A DNA stretch of 58,265 nt from Myxococcus xanthus (lineage in GTDB: Bacteria > Myxococcota > Myxococcia > Myxococcales > Myxococcaceae): NCBI RefSeq assembly GCF_013116825.1, contig NZ_JABFNS010000046.1:1-58265 (forward strand), written 5' to 3'. The position numbers and the translations under genes were made by a program. A model generated the notes under the pieces. The model had not been told where the DNA came from and did no database searches. It was given only the letters and a program-made list of their open reading frames with translations. Below, in pieces: positions 24,507 to 34,840 of this stretch (within the stretch, counting starts at the first letter, position 1; every line of letters starts with the position of its first letter).

Positions 24507-26066
24507 ATGAACGTCTCGCTCGATGCCGACGTCCTCGCGAGACGTTCGCAATCTCTGTTCGATGCCCACCAGTTGGCGCTGAGTCGTCGCACGGACCGGA
24601 TGTTCGCCGTGCTGATGGGGCTCCAGTGGGTTGGCGGGCTGGTGGTGGCCCTGGCGCTGTCCCCCCGCACGTGGAGCGGGACGTCCAGTCAGGTCCATCC
24701 GCACGTCTGGGCGGCGGCTGGGCTGGGGGGCCTCCTGGCGAGCCTGCCGATGGCCATGGCGTGGGCGTTGCCGGGTCGGGAGGCCACGCGGTTCGTCATC
24801 GCCACGGCGCAGGCGTTGGTGTCCGGGCTGCTCATCCATCTGACGGACGGGCGCATCGAGACGCACTTCCATATCTTCGGGACCCTGGCGCTGCTGGCCA
24901 TGTACCGGGACGCGCGGGTGCTGTTCCTCTACTCGGCGCTGGTGGCGGCGGACCACCTGCTTCGCGGCCACTACTGGCCCTTGTCCATCTTCGGCGTGGA
25001 GTCCGCCAGTGCCTGGCGCGCGTGGGAGCACATCGGCTGGGTGGTGTTCGAGAACGTGTTCCTCCTGATTGGCGGGCGAGGCGCGGTGAAGGATGCCCGG
25101 GCGCTGGCGGCGCGACAGGCCTGGTTGGAGTTGTCTCAAGGGGAGGTTCGCACGCGCGTGGTGGAGCCGCTGGTGGACTCGGCGCGGGCGCTGACGGAGG
25201 CGACCCATTCGCTCGTGTCGAGCACGGATGACCAGCGCGCGATGCTGTCGCGCCAGTCCGCGGCGCTCTCGGATACGCAGGTGGCGACGAATGAGATGCA
25301 GCGGGCGTCCTCCACGGCCTCGCGTCAGGCGGATGCCATCCTCGCCTCCACGCTCCAGGCGGGGGACGTGGGGGCTGACGCCGAGGCCATGCTGGGCCAG
25401 AGCATGGAGGGCCTGGAGGCCATCCGCGCACAGGTGATGGAGATGGCCGGGCTCCTGCGTGGATTGGACGGCCAGGCGCGGCAGCTCTCGAGCGTCACCC
25501 TGGCGGTGAAGGACCTGGCGGACCAGTCCCACATGGTGGCGGTGAACGCGGCCATCGAGGCGGCGCGCGCGGGGGCGCACGGCAAGGGCTTCGCGGTGGT
25601 GGCCACGGAGATGCGGCGGCTCGCGCAGCAGTCCGTCCGGGCGGCGGGGCAGGTGAGCGGCATCCTGGACACCGTGCACCGGTCGCTCCAGCACGTCGTG
25701 GAGCTCTCGCTGAAGGGGGCGGATCGGATGGCGCGGGACCTCGAGGTGGTGCGCACCTCGGGAGAGCGACTGCGGGGCCTGTCCACCGTGCTGCGCACCA
25801 GCACGGAGGGCGTGCAGCAGATTTCAGTGGCGGTGGCGAGCCAGGCCGCGGGTGTGGCGCGGATCTCCAGCGCGGTGGATGAGCTGTCCGCGATGATGAA
25901 GCAGACGCTGGGGCGTGTCGAACAGACGACCACCGCCGCCCAGACGCTTCGCGTGGTGACGGGCCGGGTCCATGGCGTCATCGACACCTATCAAGGCACC
26001 AGGACGGATGAGCCGCCGCCAGCGAACGAGGCGGGCAGGGTGATTGCGTTCAGGCGGGACGCGTAA
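24507..26066 (+). CDS. Methyl-accepting chemotaxis protein with a multi-helix membrane sensor
   Basis: The 519-residue chemoreceptor has an N-terminal membrane domain of about five helices (30-190) with no large periplasmic loop. It contains conserved histidines H120 and H122 (IETHFHIFG) and H150 and H155, a pattern also seen in sensory kinases. The rest is a cytoplasmic signalling rod. The hairpin tip lies at about 341-370, with VNAAIEAARAGAHGKGFAVV, where the usual LLALNAAIEAARAGE reads MVAVNAAIEAARAGA. There is no HAMP domain. It may sense a membrane-linked signal such as redox or a lipid-soluble ligand. No che genes are nearby. Confidence 0.92.
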   Translation: MNVSLDADVLARRSQSLFDAHQLALSRRTDRMFAVLMGLQWVGGLVVALALSPRTWSGTSSQVHPHVWAAAGLGGLLASLPMAMAWALPGREATRFVIATAQALVSGLLIHLTDGRIETHFHIFGTLALLAMYRDARVLFLYSALVAADHLLRGHYWPLSIFGVESASAWRAWEHIGWVVFENVFLLIGGRGAVKDARALAARQAWLELSQGEVRTRVVEPLVDSARALTEATHSLVSSTDDQRAMLSRQSAALSDTQVATNEMQRASSTASRQADAILASTLQAGDVGADAEAMLGQSMEGLEAIRAQVMEMAGLLRGLDGQARQLSSVTLAVKDLADQSHMVAVNAAIEAARAGAHGKGFAVVATEMRRLAQQSVRAAGQVSGILDTVHRSLQHVVELSLKGADRMARDLEVVRTSGERLRGLSTVLRTSTEGVQQISVAVASQAAGVARISSAVDELSAMMKQTLGRVEQTTTAAQTLRVVTGRVHGVIDTYQGTRTDEPPPANEAGRVIAFRRDA

Positions 26067-26096
26067 GCGGGGCTCCGCCGCGTGTGAGGAGGCCGG

Positions 26097-26125
26097 CCGG
26101 GGCGCGCGGTGTCGCCGCGCCCCGG
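26097..26125. terminator. Strong hairpin between convergent genes
   Basis: Perfect 10-base arms (CCGGGGCGCG and CGCGCCCCGG) with a 9-base loop lie between the chemoreceptor stop and the end of the minus-strand gene. There is no T-run, so efficiency is unclear. Confidence 0.55.
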
Positions 26126-26141
26126 AGCCCACCCCGTTGCC

Positions 26142-28115
26142 TCAGCGTCCGCCGAGCATGGACTCCAGCCGGTCCTGAAGTCCGAGGTGGGCGGCTGCGC
26201 TCACCAGCATCCGCCGCTCCTTGCGGTCGATGCGGCCGTCCACCAGCGCCATCTCCACGATGTTGCGCAGGAACACCTCCGCTTCGGGGCTGCCCTTCTC
26301 CACGAGGCGGTCGAAGAGCTGTGGCCCCATGCTCAGCGCCAGCTCCACGTTGTCCCACACCACGCCCCAGCGCTCCGAGCACAGCTTCAGCAGCTTGCGC
26401 TCCGCGGACGTGACCTCGCCGTCGGCGGCGGCGATGGCAGCCATCATGTACAGCAAGCGCTGCCGCTCCTGGACGTCCATCACCGCGTCCTCGGGCCGAG
26501 GCGTGTGGCCCTGGTCACCCATGCCCTGTTGCGGCGCGGCCCGGCGTGGGGGGAGGGCCCGGAACCGCGCGTCCTCGTCCGCGTTCCACGCCTCGAACGT
26601 GCGCGCCGCCGCGAGCACCCAATCCCGCTCACCGGTGGCCAGCGGCGTGCCGCAGTAGTCGCAGTCCGTGGCGGCGCTGTTCGTCAGCGGCGCGTTGCAT
26701 TGCGGGCACCGGTTCGTGGACATGCCGTTGGCGGTGTTCGTCTGCGCGCCGTGCTTGCGCGTCAGCGTGAAGATGTAGCGCTGGGGCACGGTGGGCAGGG
26801 AGCGGGGCCGCTCGCTGGCGGGCCCCACGCCCATGCGCGCGCTCCAGCGAATCTCCACGTGCGCCACGTCCTGGCCCTGCGGGTCCACCTGGAACGCGCG
26901 CACGTCCGCGGAGCCCACGGCGCACTCCAGGAACACGCGGCGGACCCCCTGGCGGCGCAGGCCCTCCAGCTCCGTCTCCAGCCGTTGCACGGTGTCCGTC
27001 CGGGCCACCTTGGCCAGGGGCTTCGTGTCGCCGCGGCTCTGCGCGTCAATCCACTTCCAGAACAGCAGCGACGCGCGGTCCTCCAGCATCTCCAGGTTGA
27101 GCGCCGGGTCCGACTCGCGTGCCTGCATCAGCCCGTCCACCGTCTTGTGGTACGGCGCGTGCTCGATGCCCTGGGTGATTTCGGACAGCGTCCAGTCGTA
27201 GTTACCCGAGTTCACCACCGCGCCGCAGAACTCGCAGCTGTTGGCCGCGCCACCGTTGAACGGCGCGCCGCAGTTGGGGCACTTGCCCTGGAACAGGTCC
27301 GCGCCGATGCGCGTCTGCGCCCCCGGCTTGCGCACGAAGGTCCAGACCTCCGTGAAGGCCTCGCTGGGGACCTTGCGCGCGGCCTCGGTGGCCTGCGCGT
27401 CGCTGAAGGACACGGGCACGTCGGTGTCCCGCATCCGCGCATGGACACGGACGTGGATGCTGTCGAACCACTGGCTCTGGTCCAGGCCGATGAGCTGGAG
27501 GTCCAGCACCTCGAAGTCGGTGATGGCGTCCCGCACGCCCTGCGCGCGCATGAGCTCCAACTGCACGCCGAAGCGCTGGAAGGTGGCGTCCGACAGGAAG
27601 GGCCGCACCGGCGTCATGTCCCGGAGGAACCACGCCTGCTGCAGCTCCATGAACAGCCACTTCGTCTTGTCGAGCATCGGCGCCAGCTCGAAGGCGGGGT
27701 CCTTCAGCTTCAGGGCGTTCACCCAGCCTTGCACGTCACGCTGGGACACCTGGGTGCGCTGATACGCCTCGCGCTGCTCCAGGGCCTTCCGGGTGGTGGC
27801 GTCCGGGTGCAGGTTGCGGCGGTACAGCCAGTACATGATGCCGCCAATGCAGAGCAGCGGCAGCATGACCTTGGGGTAGCGGAAGACCAGGCTGAAGAGC
27901 TGATAGACGACCCAGAGCGCGACGCCGTCCCCGTCGCCGCCGCCGCGGCCACCGCCGTTGCCGGACGAGGGGCGGGAGTAGTGCTCGCCGCCCCCCCCGC
28001 GTCCCCAGGCTTCGAGCGGGAGCAGGAGCGCCACGTAGGCGATGGCGGGCAGCCAGGGGGCCCACCGGGAGAGTCGGTGCGAGATGGAGCGCAGAGGCGT
28101 GGCCATGTCCCCCAT
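26142..28115 (-). CDS. Membrane protein with two Tim44-like modules, two zinc ribbons and a TerB-like domain
   Basis: The 657-residue protein has a signal/membrane segment (about 18-36), a Gly-rich linker, another membrane region (66-98), then a Tim44-like domain (about 110-265). A zinc ribbon follows with C279, C282, C294 and C297. The Tim44-like plus zinc-ribbon unit repeats (about 320-460; C470, C473, C485, C488). The last 105 residues (550-655) look like a TerB domain, with AAIAAADGEVTSAERKLL. Tim44-like modules bind membranes or proteins in mitochondrial import, and TerB is linked to stress responses. The combined role is unknown. The start could be ATG 28115 or the in-frame ATG at 28106. 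Confidence 0.8.
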   Translation of the reverse strand: MGDMATPLRSISHRLSRWAPWLPAIAYVALLLPLEAWGRGGGGEHYSRPSSGNGGGRGGGDGDGVALWVVYQLFSLVFRYPKVMLPLLCIGGIMYWLYRRNLHPDATTRKALEQREAYQRTQVSQRDVQGWVNALKLKDPAFELAPMLDKTKWLFMELQQAWFLRDMTPVRPFLSDATFQRFGVQLELMRAQGVRDAITDFEVLDLQLIGLDQSQWFDSIHVRVHARMRDTDVPVSFSDAQATEAARKVPSEAFTEVWTFVRKPGAQTRIGADLFQGKCPNCGAPFNGGAANSCEFCGAVVNSGNYDWTLSEITQGIEHAPYHKTVDGLMQARESDPALNLEMLEDRASLLFWKWIDAQSRGDTKPLAKVARTDTVQRLETELEGLRRQGVRRVFLECAVGSADVRAFQVDPQGQDVAHVEIRWSARMGVGPASERPRSLPTVPQRYIFTLTRKHGAQTNTANGMSTNRCPQCNAPLTNSAATDCDYCGTPLATGERDWVLAAARTFEAWNADEDARFRALPPRRAAPQQGMGDQGHTPRPEDAVMDVQERQRLLYMMAAIAAADGEVTSAERKLLKLCSERWGVVWDNVELALSMGPQLFDRLVEKGSPEAEVFLRNIVEMALVDGRIDRKERRMLVSAAAHLGLQDRLESMLGGR

Positions 28116-28120
28116 GCTAA

Positions 28121-28987
<867 letters not shown>

Positions 28988-29003
28988 CCCGCACGGACGA
29001 AAT

Positions 29004-29044
29004 CGGGGACGGAAGGCCCGGTACCCACCGGTGCCCCGTCCCCG
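29004..29044 (+). terminator. Candidate terminator hairpin after the hydratase
   Basis: Perfect arms CGGGGACGG and CCGTCCCCG enclose a CCGGTACCCACCGG-like inner hairpin. The element lies between convergent genes and has no T-run. Confidence 0.5.
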
Positions 29045-29085
29045 AAGTGCGTCACGTCACATGGCGCGAGGGCCGCGCGCGCCGG

Positions 29086-29445
29086 TCAGGCGTTCGCGGT
29101 GCGCTCCTGGCCCAGGTTGACGTTCTGTTTGTTCATGTAGGCCGTGGCCTTGTCCTTCACGGTGGTCCGCAGCTCGGTGCCCGTCTTCGGGGCCAGCAGC
29201 AGGGCCGCCACGCCACCCGCGGCCACGCCGAGGAGGAAGATGCCCAGGCCGCCCAGGCCCGCGCGCGCCGGCTTGTAGGTGGTCAATCCGACATGCCGCA
29301 GCACGTCATCCGGCTCGAAGTCATCCCAGCGGTTCCGCGCCACCCGCGGCAGGTCATTGATGAGCTTATGGGCCAGCCACTTGCGATACAGCTCGCTCCG
29401 GGCGATTCCCTTGGCCATCCACTTGCCTTTCTTCGCTGCGAACAT
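29086..29445 (-). CDS. YtxH-domain small membrane protein
   Basis: The 119-residue protein has one membrane segment near residues 65-86, with the YtxH pattern GLGIFLLGVAAGGVAALLLAP followed by KTGTELRTTVKDKA. The N-terminal part is basic and soluble. YtxH proteins are short, often stress-associated, and have no agreed enzymatic role. It stands alone, transcribed away from the carboxylase gene; the gap 29446-29648 separates them. Confidence 0.75.
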   Translation of the reverse strand: MFAAKKGKWMAKGIARSELYRKWLAHKLINDLPRVARNRWDDFEPDDVLRHVGLTTYKPARAGLGGLGIFLLGVAAGGVAALLLAPKTGTELRTTVKDKATAYMNKQNVNLGQERTANA

Positions 29446-29648
29446 GCGTCCCTCCTGGGCCCAATGGTTGCCGGGTGCGCATCCATCGCGAGCACGCCCC
29501 CGTTGAGCACCAAGGTAGGCAGGGGAGCCTGGAGCGGCATCCCCTGCGGGGACCGTTCTGCGCGGTGCGTCGTCTGCCTGTCAGGCCGCGCCGGTTCCCC
29601 AGCGAGAAGGCAGCCAGCCGTAGCCCTTTCTGCTATGTGCCACGGGCC

Positions 29649-31178
29649 ATGTCCCAAGACTCGAGACTGCTGGAGAAGATCGCCCAGGTGGAGAAGGGTG
29701 GCGCGCAGAAGTACCACGCGAAGAACGCGGAGGCGGGCAAGCTCTTCGCCCGCGAGCGCATCCGCCTGCTGGTGGATGAGGGCTCCTTCGTGGAGGACGC
29801 GAAGCTCGCCAACAACCTGGACCCGGACCTGCCCTCGGATGGTGTCGTCATCGGCGTGGGCAAGGTGGCCGGGCGCACCGTGGCCATCATGGCCAACGAC
29901 TCCACGGTGAAGGCCGGGAGCTGGGGCGCCCGCACGGTGGAGAAGATCCTCCGCATCCAGGAGACGGCCCGCGACCTGCGCTGCCCGCTGTTCTACCTGG
30001 TGGACTCCGCCGGTGCCCGCATCACCGACCAGGTGGAGATGTTCCCCGGGCGCCGCGGCGCCGGCCGCATCTTCTACAACGAGGTGCACATGTCCGGCTT
30101 CGTGCCGCAGGTGTGCCTGCTCTTCGGCCCGTCCGCCGCCGGTGGCGCGTACATCCCCGCGTTCTGCGACCTGGTCATCATGGTGGAAGGCAATGCCTCC
30201 ATGTACCTGGGCAGCCCGCGCATGGCGGAGATGGTCATCGGGGAGAAGGTCACCCTGGAGGAGATGGGTGGCGCGAAGATGCACTGCTCCATCTCCGGCG
30301 TCGGCGACGTGTTGGTGAAGACGGAGCAGGAGGCCATCGAGGCGGCGAAGAAGTACATCGGCTACTTCCCGGAGAACTTCTCCCAGGCGCCGCCGCGCGC
30401 CGAGCCCAAGGCCCCCAAGGCCGGCGGCAAGAAGGTGGAGGAGATCGTCCCCGTCGACCAGAACAAGCCCTTCAACATGCATGAGCTCATCAACGAGCTC
30501 ATCGACGAGGGCAGCTGGTTCGAGGTGAAGAAGCTCTTCGCCCAGGAGCTCGTCACGGGCCTGGCCCGCATCGACGGCCGCCCGGTGGGCATCGTCGCCA
30601 ACCAGCCCAAGTACAAGGGCGGCGTGCTGTTCGTGGACAGCGCGGACAAGGCGGCCCGCTTCATCTGGCTGTGTGATGCCTTCAACATCCCGCTGCTCTA
30701 CCTGGCGGACGTGCCGGGCTTCATGATTGGCACCAAGGTGGAGCGCGCGGGCATCATCCGCGCCGGCGCGAAGATGATCTCCGCCGTGTCCGAGGCCAGC
30801 GTGCCGCGCATCTGCGTGGTGGTCCGCAAGGCCTACGGCGCCGGCCTCTACGCCATGAGCGGCCCCGGCTTCGCCCCGGACGCCACCATCGCGCTGCCCG
30901 GAGCGATGATCGCCGTCATGGGTCCGGAGGCGGCGGTGAACGCCGTCTACTACAACAAGATCCAGGAGCTGCCGGAGGCCGAGCGGCCCGCCTACGTCCA
31001 GAAGCTGCGCGACGAGTACAAGCAGGACGTGGACATCTACAAGCTGGCCAGCGAGCTGGTCATCGACGACATCGTCCCGGGTGACCGGCTGCGTCAAGAG
31101 CTCACCCAGCGCTACGGCGTCTACTCCCAGCGGCATCAGCCCCGTGCGGAAAAGAAACACGGTGTCTATCCGGTTTGA
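29649..31178 (+). CDS. Acyl-CoA carboxylase carboxyltransferase (beta) subunit
   Basis: The 509-residue carboxyltransferase subunit moves CO2 from biotin to an acyl-CoA. Motifs include LVDSAGARITDQVEMFPGRRGAGRIF in the N half with the acyl-CoA site SAAGGAYIPAFCD. The C half carries YLADVPGFMIGTKVE and VRKAYGAGLYAMSGPGFAPD. The family includes propionyl-CoA, methylcrotonyl-CoA and geranyl-CoA carboxylases. The SARITDQ-type motif fits the methylcrotonyl/propionyl group, but the exact substrate is not certain. No biotin-carboxylase (alpha) subunit is in the window. The ATG at 29649 was chosen over upstream in-frame starts that add a non-conserved leader. Confidence 0.87.
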   Translation: MSQDSRLLEKIAQVEKGGAQKYHAKNAEAGKLFARERIRLLVDEGSFVEDAKLANNLDPDLPSDGVVIGVGKVAGRTVAIMANDSTVKAGSWGARTVEKILRIQETARDLRCPLFYLVDSAGARITDQVEMFPGRRGAGRIFYNEVHMSGFVPQVCLLFGPSAAGGAYIPAFCDLVIMVEGNASMYLGSPRMAEMVIGEKVTLEEMGGAKMHCSISGVGDVLVKTEQEAIEAAKKYIGYFPENFSQAPPRAEPKAPKAGGKKVEEIVPVDQNKPFNMHELINELIDEGSWFEVKKLFAQELVTGLARIDGRPVGIVANQPKYKGGVLFVDSADKAARFIWLCDAFNIPLLYLADVPGFMIGTKVERAGIIRAGAKMISAVSEASVPRICVVVRKAYGAGLYAMSGPGFAPDATIALPGAMIAVMGPEAAVNAVYYNKIQELPEAERPAYVQKLRDEYKQDVDIYKLASELVIDDIVPGDRLRQELTQRYGVYSQRHQPRAEKKHGVYPV

Positions 31179-31249
31179 GTAGGTAGCGTTACCCCACCTC
31201 CAAGGCCCGGGCTGCGCTTGGGCCGTCTGCTATAGATCCTGCTGACACC

Positions 31250-32395
31250 ATGGATTTTGACCTTCCAGAAAGCCATCGCGCCCTCCAGTCCTCCATCCGT
31301 GACTTCTGCGAACGGCGGGTGAAGCCGTATGCCCGTGAGTGGGACAAGGACGAGAAGTTCCCCATGGAAGTCGTCCGGGAGCTGGGGCAGCTCGGGGTCA
31401 TGGGCATGCTCGTCGCCGAGGAGTTCGGCGGAGCGGCCATGGACTCGCTCGCCGTGGCGGTGGCGGTGGAGGAGATCGCCCGCTACGACGGCTCGCTGGC
31501 GCTGACGGTGGCCAGCCACAACGGCCTGGGCACCAGCCACCTGCGCGTCTTCGGTTCGGACGCGCAGCGCCAGAAGTACCTGCCCAAGCTGGCCACGGGT
31601 GAGTACCTGGGCGCGTGGGGCCTGACGGAGCCGGGGTCCGGCTCGGACGCGTCGAGCATGAAGACCACGGCCGTGCGCAAGGGCGACGGCTGGGTGCTCA
31701 ACGGCGCCAAGATGTTCATCACCCAGGGCACCGTGGGTGACGTGTTCGTGGTGCTGGCCGTCACCTCGCCGCAGAAGCGGCAGAAGGGCATCACCGCCTT
31801 CCTGCTGGAGAAGGGCCTGCCGGGCTTCAGCCAGCGCGCCATCCACGGGAAGCTGGGCATGCGCTCGTCGGACACGGCCGAGCTCGTCCTGGAGAACGTG
31901 GAGGTGCCGGACTCGGCGCGCGTGGGGGAGCTGGACCACGGCTTCATCGACACGATGAAGATCCTGGACCGAGGCCGCATCACCATCGGCGCGCTGGCGG
32001 TGGGCCTGGGCCGGGGCGCCCTGGAGGAGTCCATTGGCTACTCGCGCGAGCGCACCGCGTTCGGCCAGCCCATCAGCGAGTTCCAGGGACTGCGCTGGAT
32101 GATGGCGGACATGAAGACGGAGCTGGACGCCGCACGGCTCCTGGTCCACCGCGCCGCGAAGCTGGCCGACGAAGGCAAGCCGTACTCGCGCGAGGCCTCC
32201 ATGGGGAAGCTGTTCGCCTCCGAGGCCGCCATGCGGGCCTGCAACAAGGCCGTGCAGATCCACGGTGGGTACGGTTACACCCGCGAGTTCCCGGTCGAGC
32301 GCTACCTGCGCGACGCCAAGCTGTGTGAGATCGGCGAGGGAACCAGCGAGATCCAGCGTACAATCATCGCCCGGGAAACCTTCAAAGGGGCTTGA
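31250..32395 (+). CDS. Acyl-CoA dehydrogenase
   Basis: The 381-residue FAD enzyme oxidises acyl-CoA to enoyl-CoA and passes electrons to ETF. It has the family pattern: [19 protein letters not shown] (FAD site), [50 protein letters not shown], and the catalytic-base region [13 protein letters not shown]. Length is normal. It starts 71 bases after the carboxylase beta gene, with a TATAGAT sequence just upstream. Its TGA shares one base with the ATG of the next gene, showing translational coupling. Isovaleryl- or short-branched-chain specificity is plausible from context. Confidence 0.93.
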   Translation: MDFDLPESHRALQSSIRDFCERRVKPYAREWDKDEKFPMEVVRELGQLGVMGMLVAEEFGGAAMDSLAVAVAVEEIARYDGSLALTVASHNGLGTSHLRVFGSDAQRQKYLPKLATGEYLGAWGLTEPGSGSDASSMKTTAVRKGDGWVLNGAKMFITQGTVGDVFVVLAVTSPQKRQKGITAFLLEKGLPGFSQRAIHGKLGMRSSDTAELVLENVEVPDSARVGELDHGFIDTMKILDRGRITIGALAVGLGRGALEESIGYSRERTAFGQPISEFQGLRWMMADMKTELDAARLLVHRAAKLADEGKPYSREASMGKLFASEAAMRACNKAVQIHGGYGYTREFPVERYLRDAKLCEIGEGTSEIQRTIIARETFKGA

Positions 32396-33258
32396 TGGAC
32401 ACCGCGCGGCTGGAAGGTCTCGGGCTGCAGTTGCGGGAGGACGCGGCCGGCACCGAGGCGGTGCTGGACCTTGAGTCGTCCCCGCTGGTCAATCCCGTCA
32501 CCCGGGCCTTCATCCCCGAGGTGACCTTCCAGGTGATGGGGGACCGTCTCATCCCCATCGCGCCGCCCGCCGTGGTGGGCCTGGCCCCCATCCTGGTGGG
32601 CGCGCTCAGCGACGTCGCCGACATCGAGGCGCTGCTCGCGGACGCATTCAACGAGCACATCTTCCACGTCCAGCGCCGCTCCGCGGAGCTCCAGGTGCTG
32701 GGGCTGACGCCGCGCGTGGAGCCGGAGACGCTGGAGCTGTCCACGGAGGTATTGGACGGTGAGCTGGCCGTCACGCTGGTGTCGGACCGGCTGGGCAACT
32801 TCCGCGTGGCCCGCGTGGCCCGGGGGAAGGAAGACCTGGCCACCGGCGGCGGCCACACGCTGGAGCTGTCGGAGTTCCGCGAGCGGGCGGCGCTGACGGG
32901 CTACCTGGTCGCGCTCTTTGGCGAGCCGGCGGCCCGTCCGCAGGCCGCGCCGGTGGGCGCCGGGCTGGTGCGCTTCTCCGACATCGTGGAGAAGTTCGGC
33001 GCGGAGTCGCTGTTGCCTCCCCGCAGCAGCCTGGAGCTGCTGGCGCAGTTGCAGGTGGAGGGCCGCCCGTACCGCTTCGCCGCCGCCAGGGTGGCGGGCC
33101 GCACCTTCCGGGGGCTGCTGGCGGGGCCGCAGGGCAAGGAGTGGGCGGGACGGTTCGAGCTGGATGAGTTCCCAGGCATCGTGCGGATGGTGGCGGACCT
33201 GTTGAAGGTCCCTCCCGCGGCCGTGAGGCTGGTGGGCCCGGACGCACCTCAGGAGTGA
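32395..33258 (+). CDS. Hypothetical protein coupled to rnc
   Basis: The 287-residue protein has no motif I recognise. It is Leu-, Val- and Glu-rich and looks soluble and globular, with no signal peptide or membrane segment. Both ends overlap neighbours by one base (TGATG at each junction), so it is tightly coupled to the acyl-CoA dehydrogenase before it and to rnc after it. The ATG at 32395 is used because the TTG at 32392 overlaps the previous stop more. Its place between a catabolic gene and RNase III gives no clear hint of function. Confidence 0.75.
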   Translation: MDTARLEGLGLQLREDAAGTEAVLDLESSPLVNPVTRAFIPEVTFQVMGDRLIPIAPPAVVGLAPILVGALSDVADIEALLADAFNEHIFHVQRRSAELQVLGLTPRVEPETLELSTEVLDGELAVTLVSDRLGNFRVARVARGKEDLATGGGHTLELSEFRERAALTGYLVALFGEPAARPQAAPVGAGLVRFSDIVEKFGAESLLPPRSSLELLAQLQVEGRPYRFAAARVAGRTFRGLLAGPQGKEWAGRFELDEFPGIVRMVADLLKVPPAAVRLVGPDAPQE

Positions 33259-34037
33259 TGCGTTTGAGTGGTGCGGACAAGATGAGCCCGTCCGAGCGGG
33301 TGCAGTTGCTGGAGTCGCGGTTGGGGTTGAGCTTCTCCCGGATGGAGACGGCGCTGGAGGCCCTGACGCACAAGACGTACGTCAACGAGACGCGGGACAA
33401 GGAGCTGAAGGACAACCAGCGCCTGGAGTTCCTGGGCGACTCGGTGGTCAACCTGGCCGTCAGCCACCGGCTGATGGCGCGCTGCCCGGGACTCCCCGAA
33501 GGCGACCTGACGAAGATGCGCGCCCGCGTCGTCAACGAGGACGGCCTGGCCCGCGTGGCCCGGACCATCCCGCTGGGCGACCTGCTGCTGCTGGGGCGGG
33601 GCGAGCTCCTGTCCGGCGGCCGGGAGAAGAACTCCGTCCTGGCGGACGCGCTGGAGGCCGTCTTCGCCGCGGTGTTCCTCACCAGCGGCCTGGACGCCGC
33701 GGTGGCGCTGGTGGACCGGTATTTCGCGGACCTGCTGGACGAGGTCTCCAGCGGCCAGGGGCGGCTCGACTACAAGACGCTGCTCCAGGAGATGGCCCAC
33801 GAGCGGCTCAAGCTCCAGCCCCGCTATCGCGTCGTCTCCGAGTCGGGTCCGGAACACTCCAAGGTGTTCGAGGTGGAGCTGATGCTGGGGGAGACCGCCT
33901 TCGCCCGGGCCACCGGCCGGAGCAAGAAGGAGGCGGAGCAGTCCGCCGCGCAGGCGACGCTGGAGAAGCTGCGGGAAGACGCCGCGTGTCCCACCTCCCC
34001 CCCGCCCGGAACGCCGCGACACGACACCCCGGCGTGA
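33258..34037 (+). CDS. rnc: Ribonuclease III
   Basis: RNase III cuts double-stranded RNA in rRNA and mRNA processing. The 259-residue protein has the catalytic domain signature [10 protein letters not shown] (55-64; E57, D61) and the second acidic pair D130 and E133 in [13 protein letters not shown]-terminal double-stranded-RNA-binding domain (about 170-240) follows, with [11 protein letters not shown] and the Lys-rich [19 protein letters not shown]. The ATG at 33258 follows an AGGAG site. It shares one base with the upstream stop. It sits in the same order as era, as in many bacteria, here with two cyclophilin genes between. Confidence 0.96.
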   Translation: MRLSGADKMSPSERVQLLESRLGLSFSRMETALEALTHKTYVNETRDKELKDNQRLEFLGDSVVNLAVSHRLMARCPGLPEGDLTKMRARVVNEDGLARVARTIPLGDLLLLGRGELLSGGREKNSVLADALEAVFAAVFLTSGLDAAVALVDRYFADLLDEVSSGQGRLDYKTLLQEMAHERLKLQPRYRVVSESGPEHSKVFEVELMLGETAFARATGRSKKEAEQSAAQATLEKLREDAACPTSPPPGTPRHDTPA

Positions 34038-34084
34038 AACCCCTTGGATGGGGCAGGGGGCGGCGCGTAAGGTGCCGCGCCGAC

Positions 34085-34792
34085 ATGCCCCCCGCCTCCC
34101 TCCGAAAGACGCTCGCGCTGGTGACCTGCCTGCTGGCGGGCTCCGTCCTGGCCGCTGACTCCGGCAAGTGGACCCGGAAGGCCGCGGCCGGCAAGGACCT
34201 CTACGCCACGCTCCAGACGAGCCAGGGCACCATCGTCGTCCGGCTCTTCGCCAAGGACGCGCCCAAGACGGTGGCCAACTTCGTGGGCCTGGCCGCCGGT
34301 GAGAAGGCGTGGCGGGACCCGAAGACGGGGCAGATGTCGAAGAAGCCGCTGTATGACGGCACGGTGTTCCACCGCGTGATTCCGGGCTTCATGATTCAGG
34401 GCGGAGACCCCACGGGCACCGGCTTCGGTGACCCGGGCTACCGCTTCGCGGACGAGTTCCAGAGCGGCCGTCAGTTCGACAAGGTGGGCCTGCTGGCCAT
34501 GGCCAACGCGGGGCCCAACACCAACGGCAGCCAGTTCTTCATCACCACCTCCACGCCTGGGCACCTCGCCGGCAAGCACACCATCTTCGGTGAGGTGCTC
34601 GGCGGCTATGACGTGGTGGAGAAGATCAGCAACCTGCCCCGGGACAACCGGGACCGGCCGCGCACCGCGGTGGTGCTCACCCGCGTGGTGCTGGGCGACA
34701 AGGCTCCCGCGGGCGTGACGGCCCCCGCGGCGGGCAAGGGAGCGGCGCCCCAGAAGGACGCGGGCGCGAAGACGGTTTCACCAAGGCCGTGA
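34085..34792 (+). CDS. Secreted cyclophilin-type peptidyl-prolyl isomerase
   Basis: The 235-residue protein has a signal peptide ([21 protein letters not shown]) and a cyclophilin domain at about 38-205, with [19 protein letters not shown], the Arg and Phe of the active site, [20 protein letters not shown], and [14 protein letters not shown]. It would catalyse proline isomerisation of proteins in the periplasm or, if lipidated or exported, outside. A short Ala/Gly/Lys tail follows. The next gene is a paralogue without a signal peptide; the two are a tandem duplicate with different locations. Confidence 0.92.
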   Translation: MPPASLRKTLALVTCLLAGSVLAADSGKWTRKAAAGKDLYATLQTSQGTIVVRLFAKDAPKTVANFVGLAAGEKAWRDPKTGQMSKKPLYDGTVFHRVIPGFMIQGGDPTGTGFGDPGYRFADEFQSGRQFDKVGLLAMANAGPNTNGSQFFITTSTPGHLAGKHTIFGEVLGGYDVVEKISNLPRDNRDRPRTAVVLTRVVLGDKAPAGVTAPAAGKGAAPQKDAGAKTVSPRP

Positions 34793-34840
34793 CACATGAC
34801 CGGGTTCGTCCTCGGACGGGCCCCCACACGGGAGGGTAGC

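Noticed and set aside
29283..31160. A 625-codon minus-strand frame
   Set aside because: Antisense to the carboxylase beta gene; shadow composition.
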